Source: Chimaeribacter californicus (lineage in GTDB: Bacteria; Pseudomonadota; Gammaproteobacteria; Enterobacterales; Enterobacteriaceae). Taken from it: a stretch of DNA of 64,000 bases. A model generated the notes under the pieces. It did not search any database, had not been told where the DNA came from, and was given only the letters and a program-made list of their open reading frames with translations. The stretch covers positions 1 through 64,000 of the forward strand of contig NZ_PJZF01000002.1 of NCBI RefSeq assembly GCF_002858675.1, in the 5' to 3' direction. Positions 57,916 through 64,000 of this stretch are shown one piece after another (within the stretch, counting starts at the first letter, position 1; each line of letters starts with the position of its first letter). The translations under genes and the position numbers were made by a program.

Positions 57916-58824
57916 TTAGAAATATCCCTGACGCTTTTTCAATTCCATCGACCCGGCCTGATCGCGGTCAATGGCGCGCCCCTGGCGCTCACTGGTGGTG
58001 GAAACCAGCATCTCTTCGATGATCTCCGGCAGCGTTTGCGCCTCGGATTCCACCGCGCCGGTCAGCGGCCAGCAGCCAAGGGTACGGAAGCGCACCATCT
58101 TCTGCTCAATCACTTCGCCCGGTTGCAGGTCGATGCGGTCATCGTCCACCATCAGCAGCATGCCGTCACGCTCCAGTACCGGACGCGGCGCGGCCAGGTA
58201 GAGCGGCACAATCTCAATGTTTTCCAGGTAGATATATTGCCAGATGTCCAGCTCCGTCCAGTTCGACAGCGGGAAGACGCGGATGCTCTCCCCTTTGTTG
58301 ATCTGGCCGTTGTAGTTGTGCCACAGCTCCGGGCGCTGGTTTTTCGGGTCCCAGCGGTGGAAGCGGTCGCGGAAGGAGTAGATACGCTCCTTGGCGCGGG
58401 ATTTCTCCTCATCACGGCGGGCACCGCCAAACGCGGCATCAAAGCCGTATTTGTTCAGCGCCTGCTTCAGCCCTTCGGTTTTCATGATGTCGGTGTGTTT
58501 GGCGCTGCCGTGGACGAACGGGTTAATGCCCATCGCCACCCCTTCCGGGTTTTTGTGCACCAGCAGTTCGCAGCCATAATTTTTGGCGGTACGGTCGCGG
58601 AATTCGTACATTTCGCGGAATTTCCAGCCGGTATCCACATGCAGCAGCGGGAACGGCAGCGTGCCGGGGTAGAAGGCTTTGCGCGCCAGGTGCAGCATCA
58701 CTGACGAGTCTTTCCCGATGGAGTAGAGCATCACCGGGTTACCGAATTCAGCGGCGACCTCACGGATGATATGGATGCTCTCCGCCTCCAGTTGCCGCAA
58801 ATGTGTGAGTCGTTTTTCGTCCAT
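57916..58824 (-). CDS. cysD: Sulfate adenylyltransferase subunit 2
   Basis: 302 residues. ATP-sulfurylase catalytic subunit of the PP-loop/PAPS reductase-like fold; motif [18 protein letters not shown]. The C-terminus [24 protein letters not shown] is the CysN-interaction signature. 9-bp gap to cysG upstream and 11 bp to cysN. Confidence 0.98.
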   Translation of the reverse strand: MDEKRLTHLRQLEAESIHIIREVAAEFGNPVMLYSIGKDSSVMLHLARKAFYPGTLPFPLLHVDTGWKFREMYEFRDRTAKNYGCELLVHKNPEGVAMGINPFVHGSAKHTDIMKTEGLKQALNKYGFDAAFGGARRDEEKSRAKERIYSFRDRFHRWDPKNQRPELWHNYNGQINKGESIRVFPLSNWTELDIWQYIYLENIEIVPLYLAAPRPVLERDGMLLMVDDDRIDLQPGEVIEQKMVRFRTLGCWPLTGAVESEAQTLPEIIEEMLVSTTSERQGRAIDRDQAGSMELKKRQGYF

Positions 58825-58833
58825 AACAGATCC

Positions 58834-60252
58834 TTAAGCCAAATTCACGACGGACGGGCGTTGGAAGCCGTCCGCCTGCGGTTGATGCCCAAACCAGGCG
58901 AGTTGCGAATGGAGCGAAACCACTTCGCCAATCACCAGCAACGCCGGTGTCGGTGCCTGTTGAGCCAGAATATCGAGTTGCGCCAGGGTGCCGGTCAGCA
59001 CCTGCTGGTCAGCACGGGTGCCGCGGCCAATCACCGCCACCGGGGTATCGGCGGCGCGGCCGTGGGCAATCAGCTGCGCGCTGATTTCCGCCGCTTTGAC
59101 GGTGCCCATGTAAATCGCCAGCGTCTGGCGGCTGCGGGCCAGCGTCGCCCAGTCAAAGGCGTCGCCGTCCGGGCGGCAGTGGCCGGTAATAAACTGCACG
59201 CTTTGCGCATAGTCACGGTGAGTCAGCGGAATACCGGCATAGGCCGTGGCCCCGGCAGCGGCCGTGACGCCCGGTACCACCTGGAACGGGATCCCGGCAG
59301 CTTTGGCCGCCTGCAACTCCTCGCCGCCGCGCCCGAAGATGAATGGGTCGCCGCCCTTGAGCCGCACCACCCGTTTGCCCTTCAGCGCCAGTTCCACCAG
59401 CAGGCGGTTGGTCTCTTCCTGCGCCACGGAGTGCGCCCCGGCACGCTTGCCGACGCAGATGCGGTCGGCGTCGCGGCGCACCAGGTCCAGAATTTCATCG
59501 CTGACCAGATGGTCATACAGCACCACGTCAGCCTGTTGCATCACCTGGAGGCCGCGCAGCGTCAGCAGCCCGGCATCGCCCGGCCCCGCGCCCACCAGCG
59601 TCACCTGCCCGCCCTCTTTCTGGTGCTGGGTCAGGGTGTCGTTCAGCGCCTGTTCTGCCAGTTCCGGCTGGCCGCTCTCCACCAGCGCAGCAAAACGCCC
59701 GCTGAAGGCTTTTTCCCAGAAGCGGCGGCGTTCCGTCATCGAGCGCAGCTGATCTTTCACCCGGCCGCGCCAGTTCCCGGCAATCTCCGCCATGGTGCCG
59801 AGGCTGGCGGGCAGCAGGGCTTCCAGCTTCTCCCGCAGCAGGCGCGCCAGTACCGGGGCTTTGCCGCTGGAGGAGATCGCCACCACCAGCGGCGAGCGAT
59901 CGACAATAGACGGGAAGATAAAGGAGCATTTCGGCTGGTCATCCACCACGTTCGCCAGCACACGGCGGCGATCGGCCTCGTCGAATACCTCAGCATTCAG
60001 CGCGTTGTCATCGGTGGCGGCGATCACCAGAAACACGTCATCAAGCTGGGCAGGATCAAACGCCTCTGCCAGCCAGGTCACCTGTTGTTGTTCATAGCGA
60101 TGCTGGAGTTCGGGGTGAAGCGCCTGTGCCACTATCCGCACGTCTGCACCTGCGCGCAGCAGTAACTCGATTTTGCGCGAGGCGACTTCACCGCCACCCA
60201 CCACCAGGACCGGACGCTGTTTCAGGTCGGCAAAAAGGGGGAGATAGTCCAC
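58834..60252 (-). CDS. cysG: Multifunctional siroheme synthase CysG
   Basis: 472 residues. N-terminal precorrin-2 dehydrogenase/ferrochelatase (1-about 203; NAD-binding [11 protein letters not shown]) and C-terminal uroporphyrinogen-III methyltransferase (about 215-472; [31 protein letters not shown]). Supplies siroheme for CysI sulfite reductase. In this genome it is the first gene of cysGDNC, whereas E. coli keeps cysG by nirBDC. Confidence 0.98.
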   Translation of the reverse strand: MDYLPLFADLKQRPVLVVGGGEVASRKIELLLRAGADVRIVAQALHPELQHRYEQQQVTWLAEAFDPAQLDDVFLVIAATDDNALNAEVFDEADRRRVLANVVDDQPKCSFIFPSIVDRSPLVVAISSSGKAPVLARLLREKLEALLPASLGTMAEIAGNWRGRVKDQLRSMTERRRFWEKAFSGRFAALVESGQPELAEQALNDTLTQHQKEGGQVTLVGAGPGDAGLLTLRGLQVMQQADVVLYDHLVSDEILDLVRRDADRICVGKRAGAHSVAQEETNRLLVELALKGKRVVRLKGGDPFIFGRGGEELQAAKAAGIPFQVVPGVTAAAGATAYAGIPLTHRDYAQSVQFITGHCRPDGDAFDWATLARSRQTLAIYMGTVKAAEISAQLIAHGRAADTPVAVIGRGTRADQQVLTGTLAQLDILAQQAPTPALLVIGEVVSLHSQLAWFGHQPQADGFQRPSVVNLA

Positions 60253-60287
60253 GACAGCCTTTACATATACAAAAAATTGATAAGGTG

Positions 60288-60316
60288 ACTATACGGTGTG
60301 CGCTTCTGCCTTATGA
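60288..60316 (-). promoter_or_regulatory. Possible promoter of cysGDNC
   Basis: On the minus strand -10 TATAGT (60288-60293) about 35 bp before cysG, with TTCATA as -35 (about 18 bp spacer). AT-rich DNA upstream could hold the CysB site, but no reliable CysB motif was identified. Confidence 0.4.
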
Positions 60317-60499
60317 AATGACGAAATGGAATGATTAGTTACTTTATGGAATATAGGCGCATCCGGGGCGCCTCCCCGGCTCCTCTGACCGCACGATTTG
60401 CTGCGGCCGCCGCGCCGCGGGCGAAGCCAATCAGTTTATACTGGTGGCCACCGCATCAAGGCCGCCCCGGCGGCGCAGTTGTTACAAGGACACACCGGT

Positions 60500-61552
60500 A
60501 TGTTTTCCTCCCGCTGCCTGAGCACGGCCACCCTGGCCTTGAGCCTGCTGCTGCCCTGCTCACTGTTGGCCGCCCCCCTTCCCGGCGCGATGGGTTCGTA
60601 TGCCGAACAGCAGACGCGCCATATCGCGACCTATTTCCCCGGCCGGATGGCCGGCGGCCCGGCTGAACTGGTCGCCGCTGACTACCTGAACCAGCATTTC
60701 CGCCAGATGGGGTACCAGAGCGACCTGCGCACGTTTCCGGCACGCTACCGCTACACCAGCCAGCGCGGCAAACAGAGCTGGCAGAAAGCGGACGTCACTT
60801 CGGTGATTGCCGCCCGCAGTGGCCGGGTGCCGCAGGAGATCCTGATTGTCGCGCATCTGGACACCTTCACCCCGCAGAGCGACAGCGACATCAACCACAA
60901 CCTGGGCGGCCTGACGTTGCAGGGAGTGGATGATAATGCCTCCGGGCTGGGGGTGATGATGGAGCTGGCGCAGCGCCTCAGCGCCCAGCCAACGCACTAT
61001 GGCCTGCGATTTGTGGCACTGGGCGGCGAGGAGATTGGCCGGCAGGGCAGCCGGCACTATCTGGCGCGGATGAGCGCCGCCGAGCGGAAAAATACCCTGC
61101 TGGTGATTAACCTCGACAGCCTGATCACCGGCGATCGCCTCTCCTTTACCAACGGCCGCCCTGCTCCGTCGGCCATGGCTGCGCAGTCACGCGACCGCGC
61201 GCTGCAACTGGCGCGGCGGCTGGGAATCCCGGCCACCACCCGGCCACTGCTTGACCCCGCCACCCCGCACGGGCTGGGGTGCAGCCACACGGCGGATGCC
61301 TTTGATCAGGCCGGGCTGCCGGTGCTCTCAGTGACGGCGACCAACTGGGCGCTGGGCGACCACGACGGCTGCCAGACCCGGCCGGAGAGCAGCGCCTTCC
61401 CGCAAGGCAGCAGCCGCCACCAGAGCCAGCGGGATAATCTGGCCTATCTGGATCGCCACCTGCCGGGGCGCATCCACCACCGCAGCCGTGACGCGGTGCG
61501 TATTCTGCTGCCGCTGCTGAAGGCGCTGGCGCAACCCGCGCCGGAGCGCTGA
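60500..61552 (+). CDS. iap: Aminopeptidase Iap (alkaline phosphatase isozyme conversion)
   Basis: 350 residues. Periplasmic M28-type zinc aminopeptidase that in E. coli trims the N-terminus of alkaline phosphatase. Signal peptide to about residue 25 (LALSLLLPCSLLAA). Zinc and catalytic residues in VAHLDTF, GVDDNASGLGV, LGGEEIGRQG and VINLDSL. The E. coli homologue shares ARHIAT-FPGRM. In E. coli it borders the CRISPR array; none is here. Confidence 0.93.
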   Translation: MFSSRCLSTATLALSLLLPCSLLAAPLPGAMGSYAEQQTRHIATYFPGRMAGGPAELVAADYLNQHFRQMGYQSDLRTFPARYRYTSQRGKQSWQKADVTSVIAARSGRVPQEILIVAHLDTFTPQSDSDINHNLGGLTLQGVDDNASGLGVMMELAQRLSAQPTHYGLRFVALGGEEIGRQGSRHYLARMSAAERKNTLLVINLDSLITGDRLSFTNGRPAPSAMAAQSRDRALQLARRLGIPATTRPLLDPATPHGLGCSHTADAFDQAGLPVLSVTATNWALGDHDGCQTRPESSAFPQGSSRHQSQRDNLAYLDRHLPGRIHHRSRDAVRILLPLLKALAQPAPER

Positions 61553-61592
61553 TCGCCCGCGCCCTCACAGGCAATAAAAATTGCAGGCAATA

Positions 61593-61629
61593 AAAAAGCG
61601 CGGCGTTGATGTCACGCCGCGCTTTTTTT
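61593..61629. terminator. Bidirectional iap/cysH terminator
   Basis: AAAAAAGCGCGGCGT/ACGCCGCGCTTTTTT between convergent genes. Confidence 0.93.
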
Positions 61630-61642
61630 AACAACTGAACGC

Positions 61643-62374
61643 TTACTCGTGCAGGCCGCACTCACGTTTCAGGCCGAAGAAGCGGGTCTCTTCCTCTTTC
61701 ATGCCCGGTTCCCACTTTTTCGTGGTGTGGGTGTCACCCACCGAGAGGTAGCCCTGATCCCACAGCGGGTGATAGCTCAGGCCATGCTGTTTCAGGTACT
61801 GATGCACCTGGCGGTTATCCCAGTCGATGATCGGCAATACCTTGAATACCCCGCGCTGTACTGCCAGCACCGGCAGGTGCGCCCGGCTGCCGGACTGCTC
61901 GCGGCGCAACCCGGCGAACCAGGTACCGGCACCCAGCGTTTCCATGGCGCGGTTCATCGGCTCGACTTTGTTGATCTGATTGTAGCGCTCAATCCCTTCC
62001 ACGCCCTGCTCCCAGAGTTTGCCGTAGCGCGCCTCCTGCCAGGCCGGCGAATGCTCCGCCCGGAACACCTTCAGGTTCAGGCCGAGCTGCTCGGTCAGCG
62101 CGTCGATGAACTGGTAGGTTTCCGGGAACAGGTAGCCGGTATCGGTCAGGATCACCGGGATGTCCGGGCGCTGGCGCGTCACCAGATGCAGGCAGACCGC
62201 CGCCTGAATACCGAAACTGGAGGAGAGCACAACCTCCCCCGGCAGGTGCTCCAGCGCCCAGGCCACGCGCTGCTCGGCGCTCAGCGCTTCCAGTTCAGCG
62301 TTGGTCTCTGCCAATGCCAGTGCCTGGCCGGATTTCGGCAAGGCGTTCAGTTCTGCCAGATTAAAGTGCGACAT
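61643..62374 (-). CDS. cysH: Phosphoadenosine phosphosulfate reductase CysH
   Basis: 243 residues. Reduces PAPS to sulfite with thioredoxin. PP-loop-like [30 protein letters not shown], and catalytic Cys239 in the C-terminal KRECGLHE. Lacks the extra cysteine pairs of APS reductases, so it is PAPS-specific. Located 44 bp after cysI. Confidence 0.98.
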   Translation of the reverse strand: MSHFNLAELNALPKSGQALALAETNAELEALSAEQRVAWALEHLPGEVVLSSSFGIQAAVCLHLVTRQRPDIPVILTDTGYLFPETYQFIDALTEQLGLNLKVFRAEHSPAWQEARYGKLWEQGVEGIERYNQINKVEPMNRAMETLGAGTWFAGLRREQSGSRAHLPVLAVQRGVFKVLPIIDWDNRQVHQYLKQHGLSYHPLWDQGYLSVGDTHTTKKWEPGMKEEETRFFGLKRECGLHE

Positions 62375-62418
62375 CAGTGCTCCTCAGCATACATAGGCGT
62401 GGTCGGGAGAGCATGCGC

Positions 62419-64000
62419 TCACTCCCAGAAATCACGGGCCGGGTCCAGCACCGGGCGGATGATGCCGGTACGGACAGTAAAGTCACCAAAGCCTTCGCCC
62501 GGCGTGCGCTCGGTGGCCCAGCGCCCGACCAGTTCATTAATGATCGTCAGGATCTCTTCTGAACTGATGTTCTCGCGGTACATGCGCGGGATACGGGTGC
62601 CGGCCAGGTTGCCGCCCAGGTGCAGGTTATAGCGGTTGAGCGCCTTGCCCACCAGCCCGATCTCTGCCAGCAGCGCCCGGCCGCAGCCGTTCGGACAGCC
62701 GGTGACGCGCAACACAATGTGCTCATTGCCGACGCCGTGACGGTGCATGATCTCTTCCACCTGCGTGACGAACTCCGGCAGGAAGCGTTCGGCTTCCGCC
62801 ATCGCCAGCGGGCAGGTCGGGTAGGAGACGCAGGCCATCGAGTTTTTGCGCTGTTCGCTGAGCTGGTCATCGATCAGCCCATGGTCGCGCGCCAGCGCTT
62901 CAATGCGCGCCTTCTCCTGCTCCGGCACACCGGCCACGATCAGGTTCTGGTTGGCGGTGAGGCGGAAATCCCCTTTGTGGATTTTCGCGATCTCGGCCAG
63001 GCCGGTTTTCAGCGGGCGGCCCGGATAGTCAAGGATGCGGCCATTCTCAATAAACAGCGTCAGGTGCCACTGGTTGTCGATGCCTTTCACCCAGCCGATG
63101 CGGTCACCACGGCCGGTGAAGGCATACGGGCGAACCGGCGCGAAAGCGATGCCGGCGCGTTTTTCCACTTCCGCCTTGAAGGTGTCAACGCCGACGCGCT
63201 CCAGGGTGTATTTGGTCTTGGCGTTTTTGCGGTCGGTGCGGTTGCCCCAGTCGCGCTGGGTGGTGACCACTGCTTCCGCCACCGCCAGGGTATTTTCCAG
63301 CGGGATAAAGCCCAGTTCGCTGGCGGTACGCGCATAGGTTTTCTTGTCGCCGTGGGCGATGGAAAGACCGCCGCCTACCAGCACGTTGAAGCCAATCAGT
63401 TTGCCGTTGTCGGCGATCGCCACAAAGTTCAGATCGTTGGCGTGCAAATCGACATCATTCTGCGGCGGGATCACCACCGTGGTTTTGAACTTACGCGGCA
63501 GGTAGGTCGCCCCGAGGATCGGCTCCTCGTCGGTGGTTTCGACCTTCTCCTGATCCAGCCAGACTTCCGCATAGGCACGGGTGCGCGGCAGCAGGTGTTC
63601 GGAGATCTTCTTCGCCCACTGGTACGCTTCCTGATGCAGTTCCGACTCCACCGGGTTAGAGGTGCAGAGCACGTTGCGGTTTACGTCGTTGGCGGTGGCC
63701 AGCGCGTCCAGCCCCAGCTTATTCAGCAGCTGGTGTACCGGCTTCACGTTCGGCTTCAGGATGCCGTGGAACTGGAACGTCTGGCGGTTGGTAATACGGA
63801 TGCTGCCGTAGAGCGTGCTCTCGGCGGCAAATTTGTCGATGCCCAGCCACTGGTCCGGCGTCATGATGCCGCCCGGCAGGCGGCAGCGCAGCATCATCGC
63901 GTGGCGCGGCTCCAGTTTCTGCGCAGCGCGCTCGGCGCGGATGTCGCGGTCATCCTGCTGGTACATGCCGTGGAAACGGATCAGCAGGAAGTTATCGCCG
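62419..64000 (-). CDS. cysI: Sulfite reductase haemoprotein subunit CysI (5' end cut by window)
   Basis: Partial. Residues visible correspond to about 45 onward of the 570-residue E. coli protein; the frame runs off the right edge ([19 protein letters not shown]). Contains siroheme/4Fe-4S ligand cysteines in [11 protein letters not shown] and GCPNGCGRA, and substrate-binding Arg/Lys regions. Reduces sulfite to sulfide with CysJ. Uses the siroheme made by CysG in this window. Confidence 0.98.
   Translation of the reverse strand, partial: GDNFLLIRFHGMYQQDDRDIRAERAAQKLEPRHAMMLRCRLPGGIMTPDQWLGIDKFAAESTLYGSIRITNRQTFQFHGILKPNVKPVHQLLNKLGLDALATANDVNRNVLCTSNPVESELHQEAYQWAKKISEHLLPRTRAYAEVWLDQEKVETTDEEPILGATYLPRKFKTTVVIPPQNDVDLHANDLNFVAIADNGKLIGFNVLVGGGLSIAHGDKKTYARTASELGFIPLENTLAVAEAVVTTQRDWGNRTDRKNAKTKYTLERVGVDTFKAEVEKRAGIAFAPVRPYAFTGRGDRIGWVKGIDNQWHLTLFIENGRILDYPGRPLKTGLAEIAKIHKGDFRLTANQNLIVAGVPEQEKARIEALARDHGLIDDQLSEQRKNSMACVSYPTCPLAMAEAERFLPEFVTQVEEIMHRHGVGNEHIVLRVTGCPNGCGRALLAEIGLVGKALNRYNLHLGGNLAGTRIPRMYRENISSEEILTIINELVGRWATERTPGEGFGDFTVRTGIIRPVLDPARDFWE

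Noticed and set aside
58771-60165. 464-codon frame antisense to cysG
   Set aside because: Shadow of the cysG frame; cysG is colinear with its family over the full length.

Overview
The window is a 64 kb piece of an Enterobacterales chromosome. Gene order and protein sequences follow Escherichia coli closely over rrn-clpB-pgeF-rluD-bamD-raiA-pheA/tyrA-aroF, rplS-trmD-rimM-rpsP-ffh-ypjD-corB, luxS-micA-gshA-yqaA-yqaB, argX3-serV-csrA-alaS-recX-recA-pncC, mutS, rpoS-nlpD-pcm-surE-truD-ispF-ispD-ftsB-ygbE-cysC-cysN-cysD-cysG, and iap-cysH-cysI. High G+C coding sequence, the absence of yfiLRNB between aroF and rplS, and luxS-gshA lying directly beside corB suggest a Serratia/Yersiniaceae-like genus rather than E. 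coli. The genus was not determined.

Positions 1-10.5 kb: the leader and tandem promoters of an rRNA operon whose 16S gene lies just off the left edge, then housekeeping genes for protein disaggregation (clpB, with a heat-shock promoter), envelope assembly (bamD), ribosome hibernation (raiA, with a CRP site) and aromatic amino acids (pheL attenuator-pheA; aroF-tyrA with a TyrR-like box).

Positions ~10.5-29.8 kb: a P2/186-family element of about 19.2 kb lies between aroF and rplS. A 13-bp direct repeat at its ends includes the rplS stop codon. It encodes integrase, a 186-type CI repressor, a Cox/Apl-like regulator, the rolling-circle initiator gpA, a lysis cassette, a complete contractile tail (gpX, R, V, W, J, I, H, G, FI, FII, E/E', T, U, D) and the late activator Ogr. 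There are no capsid, portal, terminase or head-completion genes (P2 Q, P, O, N, M, L), no recognisable cos region, and gene S is missing between R and V. This is the architecture of an R-type tailocin (phage-tail-like bacteriocin), but one that has kept integration and replication functions. Its control can be read from the DNA. A near-ideal LexA box overlies a promoter for a 64-codon unknown ORF in the place where phage 186 has its SOS-induced antirepressor. An 8-bp CI-operator-like motif occurs at both the cI/cox promoter region and the ogr promoter. A perfect Ogr-type dyad precedes the tail/lysis operon. The inferred cascade is DNA damage, LexA release, CI inactivation, Ogr, then tails plus lysis. 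This is the main candidate for an undescribed system.

Positions 29.8-64 kb: conserved core genes. These include the rpsP-rimM-trmD-rplS ribosome operon, ffh, luxS and the divergent sRNA micA, three identical tRNA-Arg(ACG) genes and tRNA-Ser(GCT), csrA, alaS, the SOS-controlled recA (with LexA box) and an unusual recX with a Ser/Pro-rich linker, mutS, the rpoS-nlpD-pcm-surE-truD-ispF-ispD-ftsB cluster, and sulfate assimilation genes (cysGDNC, cysH and a cysI gene cut by the right edge).
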